A DNA stretch of 64,000 nt from Scatophagus argus (GCF_020382885.2 NC_058506.1:11324318-11388317); one strand, 5' to 3'. Numbered from the stretch's first letter, positions 32,851 to 50,278 are shown. The notes: generated by a model not told the origin, from the letters alone. Numbers and translations are program-made.

Positions 32851-33847
32851 GTTAGCACAAAACTAGCTAACAATAACGGTTACGGGAATTAGCAAGCTGG
32901 CTAACAGGTCCCCTTCAGCCAAACAAAAGATTAAAGACGCTTCGGTAGTGCCTTGTGTTAAATCCTATCGGCGAATTACACGTTAACTTTTTAGCTATAG
33001 CTGAAACAGCTGAAAACTTTCAGAGTGGATTTCACAACAATCAAATTAACAAGAGCTAAAACTTGAAAACTACGACCATGCGATTCGCAGCATTCCCTCA
33101 ACAACGCGGTTTTCTTCACGATTGTGATGTCTCACAAACAGCTTTAAATGTGCGCACACCGCCACCTACTGTCCCGGAGTGTGAATCACATCCTACAGTG
33201 TGTGTTTACTGTATGTTGGGCTGAAAAGTTAATCTCTGACAAGCCTTTGAAAAACACAGGGGATGACAAACTATCTCACCTCAACGTCTGTCCAAATGAT
33301 CATATGAAATGATTTCCATCAATAGACAAAATGAACCTTTGAACATCTGCAGTTACATAACAATTGAGTAAACTACATGTGCTAATGAAAATTATGCAAT
33401 CTGACTGAAAACTTTAAAACAGCTACTAAACAGAGCTTAAGGTTAGATTGTTAGTCAACAGAATATGTAAGTATCCACATCATCATTTCTGGCTCTTTAT
33501 ATATTTAGCACAAATACATGTGTTAGTATATCTAAACAAGATTGAGGCTGGGACCCAATTGCTTGTGCCACATTCAGGATCAGTCATGGACACATGTGTA
33601 GTATAAACACAAGTACACCATGAATGATGAATGCTCCAGATATAAAAAAAGGTGAAAAAAAAATCGTATGGACCATCTCATGACATCGACATGTATCACG
33701 TGATGTTATTTCGTCAATTATTTTCAAGCTCAACAACAAACTCTCACATTCCACTTGCAGAAAATTATTGTAATAATGATATAAAATCAGGTATTGTCCC
33801 CTATTGCAAGACAAAGAATGAAAACACCAGTTACATATTTAGTCTTT
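32851..33847. other. Stretch between srsf1 and the pigs 3' end
   Basis: The srsf1 5'UTR and promoter lie in the first about 300 bases. The rest is AT-rich, without a recognised gene or repeat. Confidence 0.55.
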
Positions 33848-33853
33848 TTTATT
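33848..33853 (-). terminator. pigs: Poly(A) signal AATAAA of pigs
   Basis: Minus-strand AATAAA about 290 bases past the pigs stop codon. Confidence 0.6.
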
Positions 33854-34138
33854 TATAACTTAAAATAGAGAGTGAATTCAAATATAAAACACATTTACAA
33901 CAATTCAGGCTTTCCAGTACACAGTGTCATAAGAGACATTCATCACATTCATCTTAAAATTAACAGAAAACAAAACAAACAAACAAAAAAAAATCATGCA
34001 TGATAAACCTCTCACCCCAATGCTTCAAGTCTTTTTTCATGGCTACCCTCGTACCTAAATATGAAGGCCACTGACTGTTTGTTCATAGTATGCTTTTGTT
34101 CAGACTGTGTTCAGCATATCTTCTCTTCAAGTGTTTTG

Positions 34139-37100
34139 TCAGTCCTTCTTGGCTTGCTTTTCCCTGCGTCTCTGTCTAGCTTCAGACATGATTTTGAGCA
34201 GTGACAGCAGAATAGGCACACACATGGGCAGGAAGAGTGGAATGTAGATAGCAAACTTCTGGTCATCGGGGAAGTACAGGAGGTGGAGGAGTGAAGGGTC
34301 AAAGAACGCCCTCTCTGAGGCCGAGATGGCCTCTTTACTGTACTGCAGAGCAAAGCCAAGGTTCCCGGCCTCCAGCTCAGCCACAGCCAGCTGCAGAGAC
34401 ATGACGGCACTGGACACCTGAGTGACAGAAACAACAATCACAGGTTGGATACAACTGATGCAGCTATAGGAAAGGAAGCTGTACAAGTAACAACTTGGTT
34501 TACGGTCTATTTAAACGCCAATTTATTGTTATTCATTTGTATTTAATTACTAATTTATATAATTTGTCCTCATTTTTTGTAAGAATGTGTTTTATACACA
34601 CCCTATACATGCATACAAACCTAGTGATTTTCACAGCTATGCAGCTTACCTGTTGAGCAATATTATCATTGATAACAATGTTTCCAATCTGGTCCAGCAG
34701 CTGTGCCAGAGAGGTGATAGTGGTGGTTGCTGTTGCAATATTTTCCACACTACGACTCCACATGAGACGGTCCAGCTCCCAATCGGCTAGTCCTGCACTG
34801 CTGCATGGTGCCACCAGGAAGCCAGGGGGAGGCGTAGATGACTGCACACCCAGCAACAGTCTGACAGGACACGGTACAGCAAAGTTACCCCGTGTCTACA
34901 GAAAAACCAATACCTGTTGTACTTAAGCACCCACATACCGAAGCTGTGCGAGGAAGACTCCCATGACTTTGGCCATGTTGATGTTGATGTCAACAGGGAA
35001 CGCAGCCTCTGGTCCATAGAGATCATTAACATTATAGACCTATAAAAACATGGATAAAGACCCAACATATTAAAACTATGAAAGCATGACAGCATAGCTA
35101 ACAAATCACGATTAATGTATGACATATCACTTATAATATGAATAAACATTCACAATATTTAGAGTACCGTCACCCAGTGTTACCCTTTGATTATCTTACC
35201 ATAATTCCTCCCCACCGTGGAGAGTGAAACGCATTAGAAACCACTTCCTTTTTCTGGCGGTCTTGAATGTGAAGGGGTGAATGGTGGGCATCCGGGACAT
35301 ACAGAAGAAAATTCAACACCGGGTTGGAAGATGCCGCATTTGAGCCTGAAAATCAAACAGTGACACAGATGTATGAACACCAAAACCAACTACACCCGTT
35401 TCTATTCACTGTGAATGTTCCTTTACCTAGTCTGGCTTCCACAGGATTGATGACATGTGCGAGGCTGTCAGAGTTGAGTGTGTAGGCGCTGCGGCTGCTG
35501 TCAAAGCGTGGGTTGACACCGAGCATGGCATAGTATAAGGTCTGTACAGAGATCATCCTCATTAACATACATCAGCTGAGCATCTTGTCATCATAGTGCA
35601 GGTGCTGTACATTCACACATTTGCGCACACACACAGTACCTGAGAATCAATGCTAAAGTTAGCCAAAGGGGCCAGTTTTGTAATCAGTGGTTGGATGTAT
35701 GTCTCCACAGCTCCCTCTATGTCCCAGTGTAGCCGATGTGACTTCGGGTCTGGGTTCAACAGACTGAAAGTTATTTCATAACCTAAAGAGAAGACAGAAA
35801 TAAGCAGAGAACAGAAGGAAAGAGTTCAGAGTGGCCATGTATACTGACTGGAACAAAAGTTAAGTTGGTATATTTTTGTGGCTGGGCTAACACAAAGACC
35901 AACCTGGGCTGGATTTAAAGGCTCTCATGCTGTTAGCGGTGCTTTCTTTTTTTTTGCCAGGGCTGAGGCGAACTCTGTCGCCGAGTGCAGCGATGATGTC
36001 GGTGTGGCCAAAAGACATCACCTGCAGCACCTGCTTGATCCGAGGCTCCAAGTGAGCCAACAATTGCTCTAGTGTCTTACCCACTCTCATCTGGGTACCA
36101 ATACGCAACAGAGCTGTGCGTCGCTGACCGATATACACGTCCACATCCTGAGAGGAATGAAAGTACAGGTTGGTACTGGGTATTGTATTATCTTTAACTT
36201 ATCTGGAGTGGTACAAATGATCCTCATTTCTGTTTCCAAGTTGTACAGAGTGTACTGTATTTAAGCAGTTAGTAGTTAGACACTGAGCAGATTATATCCT
36301 CTGAATACAGAAAAACTTGACTCCATAGAGATCCACGAACTTAGCTCAGAAAAGGCTAATTTCACTATTCATCAAAACATAATTTTTTATTTATTTATTT
36401 TTTACCTCAGGCAGAAGTGAAGAGGACTCTGGGATCACATACACAACCAAAGAGCCACATGGACTCTCACTGAGCATGTGCAGAGACAGATCCGCCTCTA
36501 AAGAAGATGAACAAGCGAGACAGTAAGAAATTACAAGCTGTTGTCTCATTGAGATAACAAAAGGTTGCGCATGTGAAGAGCTGAAAGGTGTATTGGATGA
36601 GCAGATGACTTCTCACCTGCAGCAGAGGGCTGCTTTAGGGCATCCTCCTCCATGATTGTAGCTGTGCGGTACCTGGTCTCATACCTGTATCTCAAAGCTG
36701 TGTCCTCTAAAAAGAAAAGAGCTTAAGAATTACTTCGCAGCCCTCGTATTTTGTCAGATCACAAACGGCATTAATAAATCACCATCGACTGTGTGTTCCT
36801 CATCCTGCGTCTGCGTCAGTGGGACCTTCTTCTGCTGTTCTGGCGTCACAGTTCCACGTGCAAACACAACCTCCACATCAGCGCTCAGCTGTAGCTGCAA
36901 AAGAAAAGAAATAAAAAGACATTTTTAAAAAAGGTACACATCTGTTAGACACACGTGGCACATGGACGCAAATTACATATGGACGATAAAATGAACTACA
37001 AGACAGAGAGATAGGGGTAATAGCGAAGCACAAGCAAACCTGCAGGTTGGCCAACTCTTTTATCTGACTGACAGGCAGCCATGCACGATATGTTTCAGTT

Positions 37101-37854
37101 GTTCGCCACCACAGAGGGACTCCTATGATGATGACCACTGCCGCTATGGACAGTGCAGCAAGCTGGCCACGTCTCCGCTCTGAAAGACAGACAGAGCAAG
37201 ACATATAAGCCTACATGTCTACAGTGACAAACACACTGGTATAACAATGTAAAATTACAGAGTATTTTAATCATACTGTTTATCCCTCTGTGCCGTACAT
37301 GACACATCACTGGACATTTAGTAAATATTTCTGAAATCTGTTCATCAAAAAAACAGCTAAATGCTGGATTGCAGACATACTCAAAACTCGATTTATGTAG
37401 AAGATAATAGAAGTTGTAGATGTAGAAGAAGATGCGAATGTGTAGTCTTAAAGAGGCAATAATAACTGGTCAACACACACAGAATGGTTGCAATACCTGG
37501 TTTACATTTAAAACTAGAAGAATATACTTTATGGGGAGATACGATCTCCTCTAAGGAACTACAGTGTTGCAGTTAACTGTGGAATAAAAAAAATACATAA
37601 CAAAGGCATAAGACAGTAATGATAGGAATGGCATCATTGCTACAACTGCTGGTGCACCTAGCTAACTGTTAGCTGTTAGCTTCAGTAGATGTTAACATGT
37701 AAAGAACCGCGGCTCCGGCACACCACAACTGTTGTACATGTTAAATATTTTCTAACAGACTGCTACAGACTCGTGTAAATGCTGCCTTTTTGTTTAAAGG
37801 ACACTGACACAGAATTCAGTTATGAACCTACTTACCCACTTCCGCGGTAGCCAT
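34139..37854 (-). CDS. pigs: GPI transamidase subunit PIG-S
   Basis: Subunit of the ER GPI transamidase complex (with PIGK, PIGT, GPAA1 and PIGU), which attaches GPI anchors to proteins. Twelve exons: 37854-37836, 37179-37040, 36894-36783, 36706-36617, 36497-36406, 36147-35904, 35782-35640, 35541-35427, 35345-35200, 35039-34939, 34860-34650 and 34417-34139. The sum is 1692 nt, or 563 residues (human 555). An N-terminal membrane helix ([19 protein letters not shown]) precedes [10 protein letters not shown]. The lumenal domain has [44 protein letters not shown] and [22 protein letters not shown]-terminal helix ([20 protein letters not shown]) is followed by a basic cytosolic tail ending KQAKKD. 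This two-helix layout is the family pattern. The start MATAEV has a good context and splices in phase. Confidence 0.96.
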
Positions 37855-38732
37855 TTCTGTCAATGAACTGAATGGGGTGCGTTTGTTATCACATCGCAGC
37901 CAGTCGCACGTCACATGACCTCCGTTAAGCGCAAACAGGGCGACTCATGGCTGCAATAACATACTTTGATGATCACACACAACACCTATACGTAGTTATT
38001 ATTTGATTAAATTTAACCAAGTGTAATATGCACCCGTCAGTCCGTCTCTGACTCGATAAGCAGTAAGTTAATTTGAGACGTAGAGGATGACGGTTACCGC
38101 CGGCCCACCCAGTTAAAATATTAAACGGACCAACCGATGAGACTGCACTGGAATTCTTATATTCTTATATTCGCATCGATTTCAACTTTACTACGATCAA
38201 ACCTCACGTTTGTGTGTTGATTTCTACATGTAAGTGGCTTAGTGAAATAGAAAGAGCAGAAGGTCCTGAGGATCTGTGTAACCCATGCAGAGGGCGCAGG
38301 GTCTGAGCAACCACCAAAAGAGAGGAGCTGGTCATTGAAATAGTAGAGGCACTCAGACAGTGCAGAGCCCCGGATGTATGTTATAGATATGAGCGACCAT
38401 TGCAAACTTCATCATATCATCGGGGCGTGACTTTTTCAGCCTAGTTGTCCAGAGGCTGTCAGACAAACTTTTCACTATATATATTTACCAAATTTGCTTA
38501 TCAGTGCTTGTGACATATTTTTATGTTCTGGTATTTTTGTACAGGTGCTTGTGTTCTTGGTAAATTGGCATGAGGAACAGGAAGTTTGGAAAGAGCTAGG
38601 CTTACAACACTATACAATGTAATGTAAGAACGCTATTGCATGATTGTTCAAGTGTCAGGAAAAATTATTGGGACAGACAGTGTACGAAAAGCAGCAATAT
38701 AGCCACACAAAGATCTCTGCTAGTTTTTAATG
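37855..38732. other. Intergenic stretch between pigs and the aldoc 3' end
   Basis: The pigs promoter should be at the left edge. A minus-strand open frame at 38157-38405 is not recognised. Nothing else is identified. Confidence 0.5.
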
Positions 38733-38738
38733 TTTATT
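38733..38738 (-). terminator. aldoc: Possible poly(A) signal AATAAA of aldoc
   Basis: Minus-strand AATAAA about 1.03 kb past the stop codon; nearer sites may also be used. Confidence 0.45.
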
Positions 38739-39764
38739 TGTCTCCACTATTTGACACACCAAGTGCTTCAAGAACAATATTAACATCACGAACATCACAG
38801 TATTCCAACACAGCAGTGACCGTTTCCCCCACTGTTAACCCCACATATTGGTCCACATTATGAGTACACTTATAGAAACCATCTCCTCTTCCTGTGGGGT
38901 GTGCTGGGGGAAATCAGAAGGGGGATGACACACAAGCATCATACAATATAGACACCTTCACACAACTGAATACATTAATTACTGTATGTAATTTAAAGCT
39001 AATGTTATACTCAGAATAGACACACAAGGTGTTTCAGTGATGACTAAAAGCTTGTGAACAGAAAGGTTAGGACAAAAAAGTTGGATGAATCCTGGTGTGC
39101 TGTGGTTTGTTACAGAGCGGTCTACTGACCCCTGCTGGAGCTGTCTGACAATACAACAAGCTTTTCACACTTGTGGACAGTCGCTCAAGAGATGAACTCC
39201 GTCTGAAAAGTCATGTGATCTTTTGTCTTTACGGACACAGTGATGCCAACTAATAATCGATTGGTCCCGCTGTCAGGGAGGATGTTAGTATAGCGTTTTA
39301 AGGATGAGACAACACTGCATTCTGACAGAAGCGAAACACCAACACATACATGCTGATCTGGCCTGCTTGGCAGTGGTTGAAGAATAGAGACAGGTGCAGT
39401 TAAGAAGAGACATGAATTAAATACTGACTGATTATCTTGGTCTACAGTTAAAATTTTGCAGCCTCTATCTTTCTGTCTTTGAGCCCAATAATTGTTAAAG
39501 ACACATAAAATAGTTTTCCACTTCAGTCATAAATTGTCTCAAACGTGTTTTGATTTGTTTGATTAAATAGAAAATACAAGTTTGTTCCCTTTAGTTTCAC
39601 ATTATGTTTTTAAATACGCATGTCCTATAAGGTAATTTTAATAACTCTGACAACTCTAAAGACAGCAGACAGTGCAGGCCTGTGATTGATGGAGGAGTGA
39701 GGGGGAATAGCAGAGCAGTTATAAGACTACGAGAAGACCACAGTTGAATGTGGTAATTTGATGT

Positions 39765-43002
<3,238 letters not shown>

Positions 43003-43007
43003 GGCGG

Positions 43008-46000
43008 CTGAAAAAGAAAGGAGAGAGAGAGAACCGTGGAGAGGTCACATTGTTTCATGGTATGCCGACCTGGACGACTGCCCAGTCCTGGCCTCAGTTT
43101 TTTGTCCCTTTAATGTCCACAACATGGCTGCCTCGCTGCAGCATGAAGCACCTCCTCAGTGAAAATGACAAAACTCTTACAAGATGACACATAAAGTCAC
43201 ACAATTCAAGGACCCAGCTTGTGTGTGAGAGATGTGATGAAACCAACAACTGTGAGCAGAAGATGTACTTCCTGCTTCCCGAAAGAAAAAAGGCAGAAAT
43301 AGCTGCATTTGCTCTGTAAAACAGGCCATTGTGTGACTGTCATCTAGAATCAAAACAAAGCTTTATCACTGACATTCCTACCGACCGTGTTAGTGCAACA
43401 GAGTGATGTGCTAACATGCACACACACGATTCAAACCAGATTATTTTGTTCACCCATTCCCTTCTTCACTCTGCCGTAAATAAGCGGTTACGTAACCTCC
43501 TCCCCTCCCCAACCCGTCCCAACGACAGAAGACAGAGAGGGAGCGATTATGTAACAAGGCTCCTATACTCTGCTGCCAGTCCTCGTTATAGCTGCAGGAC
43601 TGGGTGGTTTCTCTCTCCTCAGCAACACTTGTTTCCCGTAATGTCATTAAATCACTCTTTGTGCACTGCACCTATACAGGCCTTTTATTTCTTTGCCTTG
43701 CTTAATGGGAAGCTTGCTTCCACATTTTCATCACCCTGTCTTGTGTCCTTGAAACCTCCCGCTGTGGCTGCATTTTCAGTTAAATCTGCAGCTACTGCTG
43801 GACACACTCAACAAGGACACAAATGGGATATGTAAATTCCCATTTTCTCACATCCCTGAAATGCATCACACCCACTAATTGCAGGGAACAAGCTGTGACT
43901 TCTCTTTCTGTTCGACTGCACCGGTTGCCAAGCCGCTCCCAGAGGGTGACGTCACTGCCTATGGCTTTGTTCAACAAGTTCACCAGCATGTGCAACAATA
44001 TTGGATCAGCTACAGACAAATCTGTTTGATGGATGGAAGCTGACCCTTTAGTGACAAACACAGAGGGGAGCTCCAGTCAGCTGTGTATAGAGGTGTATGC
44101 TGCACAGGAAATGCACAACAACTGTCTCATGTAACACAAAAATATAACAACAGGAAGGTTTAGCATAGCTCAACTATGAACTCATATGGCCACTGGGTTC
44201 TCAACAGAGGCTGGTTTGCTGTGGCAGGACACTGCTTGACATACCCTATATCCTTTGTGTTAATCCTCAGCTTAAACCTATGAGATAACCACTTTCAGAG
44301 CACACACACAGACTCCCCATGAAAACAGTGTACAGTTACCACAACACAAATGTCAAGCACGGCTCAGTGCTAGTGGCTAAATTCTACATGCAGGTGAAAA
44401 TAAGAGGCCAGGCCTGCAGCGTACAACATGTCCCCTGAGCGGGACAGTCTACCAGCCCTACAACCACATGCAGACCTGTCTGGTGTATAAAAGAGGGTGT
44501 TTACACTTGATAAAGGTCAAGCCAAGGGCACAGGCGTGATGTGCATCAGTATGTTTGTGTGTGCACAGCCTTGCTTAGTTAACAAAACTCATGCTCAGCA
44601 AATAGCTGATATCTTTTGTGAAGCACCTGCGTGCTTCAACAATACGTTTTCATTGACTTTGGGTTCAATGTGTTGGCATTTCTGCTGAGAAAACATTGCA
44701 AAATAATTGGTACTGTGAAAGTACTGTGAAATCGAAATTTCATGCAATGTTCACACAAACGAAAGTTACCAAACATGAGCTTTTGAATGCAAAAAAAAAT
44801 ATTTTTCAACACAAAAACAACAAAGAAAATGTTAGCAATTGCATAAAATGAGGGCCTTGGAGGACCACGGCCTACTGTGTGCATGTCACCTTCCTCTGAC
44901 ATATGATCAGCCCGTAGCAGGTTTGGCAACACACTGTTCACACGTACACTGCTAAAAATATATATATTTAGGAAGTGCAATTGCATACTTTCTACACCTT
45001 CTGTCCTGTCTGGGCAATTCACCTGGTGGAGACATCTGGAGTTAACCAGATGACAACAACAAAAGTGTGATGGCATGGGAGTTATTACAATACCAAATAT
45101 ATTTCAGCTATTAAAAACTTCAAATGTGAATGTCAGCTTTTGTTGACAGTCTCAGAATCAAAGCTTCTTTATGGATTTCCTGTTGTGCACCAACATTCAA
45201 CAATCACCCAGGGTCAAATCCACCAGATAGAAGCAGGACTCAGACTAGACACCACTGTCAGGTGACTGCCAGGTGTGTGCACTGTCTGGCCTGGCTCATA
45301 TTCCTCTCTGGTCTCAGTTACTCTCAGTTACTGGTTGGAATAAACCAGGATAAACCAGCTTAATTACTGCAAATGAGAACTGTAAAAGACACAAAATACA
45401 AGACAAATCAGCTTCGGTGAATGTCAGCATTTTTGGTCACACAGTTATTGATGGACTCAGGAGGCAATGATAACGTTTTTTATTTTAGTATCTGTTGTTC
45501 ATGTGCTTATGTTCCCAGTTAATACTTACGGCAGGCAGGACCTGCACCCCAGATATGACAAACTTAAAAACGGAGTTCAGTTCGGAGTTCAGTGGTAAAG
45601 ATACAGAAGATTTCATTCAACGGGTTTTCTCATTAAATGAAACTGGTAAGCATCTTTCACCAACTATTTGACTTCATTAATTTATTTTAGTATGCTGCTC
45701 CAGATCTCATTTACTCAAGTGGCAAACAAAGAAAATCTTTATTTCTTCTTTAAAAAAGAAAAAAATTTAAAGAAACATACTTGTTTTTAAATTCTGCAGG
45801 GCCTGAAAAGTAAGCGTCATCACAATTATCTCACTCTAAGCTTTTGAAAGGCCTGATGGGAAACTGTCAGGTCAACCACATTTTGGTAACATAATGGAGG
45901 CTCATTGTCACATTATGTTCATTATTCTTTAGTCTGATGACAGAGTTTGATTTTTGCACATGCCTGAATAAGTTCATCTGTTGCAGGAGTCAATTTTTGG

Positions 46001-48898
46001 TGGTCCTGATGAAATGCTTCAAAGAACCAGAACGAAAGCAACTGAAGAGGCTTCACGAGTGAGCATTAAACTCATCTGTCACTTATAGTAAAGGCTCTAA
46101 CACAAACATATTCATTCCAAATGCTCAAGTCAGATGTTATATGATGGTTGCATGTATGGATGAATACAAAAACACAAACATCATGGTGAGGGACGATGCC
46201 AAATTTTGTTACCACCCCTGGGGTTAAGTATAACCTTAAAGTGAAGTGAAATAAATCAAAGTTTCTGTTATTTATAACTTTTAAGTAACTACTGTACATC
46301 TTATGATTACTGAAGCATGGAATGCTCACAGAAATCTATCCTAAACCTGTACTATATACTATCAGGCTAGCAATATACAAGTTTCCAAATATGTTAACCG
46401 TTTCTGTTAAGATAAAGGAAGTAATCTGTCTTTCCTCTTGCTCAAGGACACTTCAGCATTACAAATACTGAAATGTCTGCTTGAAGAGTCTTTTTCTTAA
46501 TCTGCAAAAATCTCATTTTGACATGATCTAAAATAAACAACCTTGTGATGCTATTATCACACACTACCAATGGGAACAAGGTTTATCTTCCAGACAGTGC
46601 AGTACAGTGTGCAGGGGTTACCTTCTGATGAAGGACATCACTGAATGATATGACAAGTGTAGCTTTTATAATGCACTTCTCAGTGACAAGCAGTTTATTT
46701 TTGGCCATGGGGAAAAAAAGCTTTTTTGGAATCCCTTCAATTAAAATGAGACAGTCTAAATGGGATGAAATCTGAGAAATTTGCAAGAGATATGACAGAA
46801 TGACAGCTGATATTAATATATAGCTGTCTTAACTGTCTCTCCATCACGTCTCTCAGTGATTTTCATTTAAGCCTGTTGCACAGTGGTCACCCCTCAACAA
46901 GACAAACAACATTTCTGCACTGCGACATCAAGATGCAACGGCCAACTCCCTACTGAAGCGTTGTGCAGGACAACTCAAAAAAACTGATCCCTGAATGCTA
47001 AATAATACTTTCAGTAAAGTTCAAGTGAATGCAGCACATAGCAATCATATTTATATGACTCAGACTTAACATGACCAAGCCATCACATATCTGTTGCTTC
47101 TAAAGACTCTAAAGATTTCACTTTAGAAAGGGCAGCATGATTAGACCAGATTTCACACTGCGTTCTTTACACTACAGCAGTCAATCAGTCTCTTTTTCTC
47201 TGTGAGGCTGCATATGCTCACATACTCACCCAATATGCAGTTACAGATCACATATACATAAACATCAAACTCAATGCAGAACATACATCTACATCTATGC
47301 AAATCATGCTGCAGCTGGTCTTTTTTGAAGCACTGCTGTAAGCCTTAAACTGTAATATATTTTGAAGCTTGCATGCTATGTTGCCTATTAATTATAAGGC
47401 TGTAGGCAGGAACTTGTGTGGGTGGGGGTGGAGGAGTAAACTCAGGGTATCTACCCAAACTCAAGCTAGAAACATTTATTGATAGTTAATATTATAATGA
47501 TAATCAGGACGGGTGGTGTGCTTGCCTTGTCTCATTATGACCACTTGGAGGCTTACCCACCTTGCTATTTTCTCTAAATTGCAAGATGCATAACTTTAAG
47601 GAGGTGAAATGGCTCCTGCAGGAGAGCACTAGTCAAAAGCAAAAAAGCCTGCTTGGTGCGCTGTTTTGTTACCAGATGGGCTGCTGGCCTTGATGCACGT
47701 CTCAGTGTTGGGTCTGTTTCTATCTTCGGGCCTTGATCCAGCAGTGCTAGCAGGAGCACTGTTTCCCATTCAGTGCTCTGATACAACAGCCTATGGCAGA
47801 TGTCAAGGCTGCGTGCATTGCATTCGGACAAAGGTTGACACTGGTGAAAATGCGTGGATGACTGGGTGGAAATTTCCCCTTTAAAGTCTGATAAAATGAG
47901 CTATATTTAAAAATATATAATTTGCTTTATAGTTTGAAAACATTGCATATAGAGCAGAACAACAAAGAAACATGAAAAAAAGTAATGACAAGGTAAGTCT
48001 GGATTCATGGTTCACCTACCTACGTTCATATATGATATTCTTTACTCTAGAACTTAAATGATCAATCGATTCAGTTGGTTGATCGAAAGAAAATGAATAC
48101 TCAACTATTACCATAATCAAGTTATTTTTAACATAAAATTCTATTTTCAGGGTTTCATAGCCTTCTTTGATGATAAACTTTGGAGTGTTTCTCACTAGGA
48201 ATTTTTGTATGCAAAATGCTTGATAAAGAAAATAATAAAATGATTATTAAGTCTTAAATAAAGCTGAAACGATGAATGAAATGAATTTTGCTTCTATCTA
48301 TCTATATTGACGGTGCAACTGTATATATATGTGAAGCTATATGTGTGTGCTTTACATTAATTACACGTTTAATATCCTCCTCCTGCCCGCCCCTCCTCCC
48401 ATCACATCGGCGGAGGTCTACGTGCTGAAGCACAGATACACACCGACAGGATACTGACACTACTGCCATCCGGATTAGTCACCACAATTGACTCACGTTA
48501 AACATATAAAATAAGACCATGTCGATTTTAACTGCAATCTGACGCAACACACTCTTCTGTGTTCATTTTCATCTCTGAAGGTCACCATTTTTACGCCCTT
48601 CCTGTTGCGTATTTCGAGGATGGACTGAAATACGCAACTTCCCACAATCCCAGAAGAGGGTAAACTTTATTGGCTTTTATGTCAAAGTAATTTACTACGC
48701 GACGACACACACGCCACAGGTAATCTGCGAACGTTTGCTGTTAATTTATGACTAACTAGCTAGGAGGATGAAGTTAGCTTTATGTGATGAGGAGCAGCAT
48801 CCCATGACCATCATCGTCATTATACTAACATCATCTATCTATGATCAATTAAGAGTGTTTGAGGTTGTCGTATTGATCAGATGGGTGTTTATTCTTAC
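43008..48898 (-). other. aldoc: aldoc intron 1 (about 5.9 kb)
   Basis: Runs from the donor at 48898 (ACAG|GTAAGAAT) to the acceptor before the coding start (CTTTCTTTTTCAG). It contains the plus-strand exon-like pieces at 45555-46058 (listed separately), several simple AC-rich runs and open frames without similarity. The length leaves room for enhancers; none can be named by eye. Confidence 0.55.
45555..46058 (+). other. Plus-strand exon-like series inside aldoc intron 1, unidentified
   Basis: Three consecutive pieces with GT-AG borders keep one frame: 45555-45645 (ATG start, MTNLKTEFSSEFSGKD), a 10-base micro-exon 45800-45809, and 45987-46058 (SQFLVVLMKCFKEPERKQLK). Donors are GTAAGC, GTAAGC and GTGAGC; acceptors are TTCTGCAG and TGTTGCAG. 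About 58 residues result. No downstream exon with a good continuation was found, and I do not recognise the protein. It could be the start of a nested gene, a decayed gene or chance. Confidence 0.22.
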
Positions 48899-49010
48899 CT
48901 GTTAATGGGTGTCTGGGCGCAGAAAGAGCAGGTGAGCTGAGTGCCGAGGATGCGGGGGACTCCTGTTTCACTGCTGCAGCGCAACGTGACCCTTTACAAA
49001 ACCCTGAAGC
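48899..49010 (-). other. aldoc: Non-coding exon 1 of aldoc (predicted, 5' end approximate)
   Basis: A strong donor (CCCATTAACAG|GTAAGAAT) ends a GC-richer segment with no ATG-led frame, in a region of CG-rich promoter-like DNA (about 48900-49080). It is the best partner for the acceptor five bases before the aldoc ATG. The right boundary is a guess. Confidence 0.5.
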
Positions 49011-49059
49011 CGGGGGCGGAGCTCTCCCCCCTGCGTCATGTGACGAAACGGACTGAGGT

Positions 49060-50278
49060 GGTCTACGCGCATGCGCTGCATGGCATCACTGCTCAGAGCA
49101 TGCAGCATGATTCTGCATCTTTGTAGAAACCAAGAAAAGTCCTCAGCTCTTCTTTTCTCAGCTTGAAAGCTTAGTGAAACAAAAAAAGGCCAGCATCAAA
49201 ATTATATCCTAATGGCAGGATTTTATATTGGTTTATATAACAAAGAAACTGGACATCCCAATCCAGAGAATTCATAAAAAAATAGATCTACATATTTGTA
49301 GATTACTATAGATCAGTGAATCAAAATTCAAATTCTGTCTGGTGATGTGTGACTACAAGTCTCCAGGTATTTCCGTAGGCCTATCTGATTTACCTCAGAT
49401 TCACTTTCAGATCAGATCAGAATTCCTTTATTTATCCCCAAAGGGAAATTCTTCAGTTTTTATAACTTATCAGTAGAGATTCTGATTAACAAAGACCCAG
49501 TGCTGTTGCTGGAGGGAATGAAGTTCAGGACTTGCCAATCACATAGCCTACTTTAGTATTATCCATGTCTGCAGCCCTTTGAGAGTAAATGGACCATCCA
49601 ATCTATTCTAATGTATAGGCCTACTGATTTAAGTATTGATATCTTTCTATACTATGCTAACATATGCCAGAAGGTTTGTGCTACCTGCTACCGAGTTTAA
49701 ATCCTGCATTTCAAATTTTTTTGAGTGTTACTGGCAAAATACACTTATCAAATACACTTATCACTTATAATACTGAATTACTGTAAGCAGTGCTTTAATA
49801 TTAAAGTTGGTAAATTAAGCTAAATTTAATATTTTATGTGCTTCTGGATGGTTGAATGAACTGTTAAACAAGGTATATTTTATATCATGAAAATAGGATT
49901 TCTACAATATTAAGCAATAAATGACTACAAACTATAGCTTTCACATAAATGTAGTGGAGTAAAAGGTGCAACATTACCCTCTGAAATGAAATACAGTTAA
50001 AGTATATGTTATCATGAAATGGAAACATTCAAGTATACTGAAGTAAGAGTAAACTAAAGTACAAACACCTTAAAATTGTTCTTGAATTACAAATTGTATT
50101 TGCTTAATCAGACCTGGGCATGCTATCTGTCTGCAGAAACAAGGTGACACATTTGAAAGGAGAAGTGACACAATGACGAGTTTCTCTTCACTGACTGATA
50201 TGAAACTATTTCAGGGCCCCATTTTTACACCCCACAAAGACAAAACATCCGAATCAGAAGATGGCTGTACAACAAGAA
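49060..50278. other. Intergenic stretch between aldoc exon 1 and the rskr 3' end
   Basis: Promoter-like DNA at the left, then AT-rich DNA with one inverted retroposon tail (49411-49458). No gene recognised. Confidence 0.5.
49411..49458 (-). repeat. Short retroposon 3' tail remnant, inverted
   Basis: Minus strand AGAATTTCCCTTTGGGGATA, AATAAAGGAATTC, then TGATCTGATCTG. It is the same family as 24207-24256 with a diverged tail repeat. Confidence 0.6.

Noticed and set aside
43416-43835. 139-codon plus-strand frame in aldoc intron 1
   Set aside because: No recognisable domain and no supporting splice or promoter signals; long frames of this kind are expected by chance in 6 kb.
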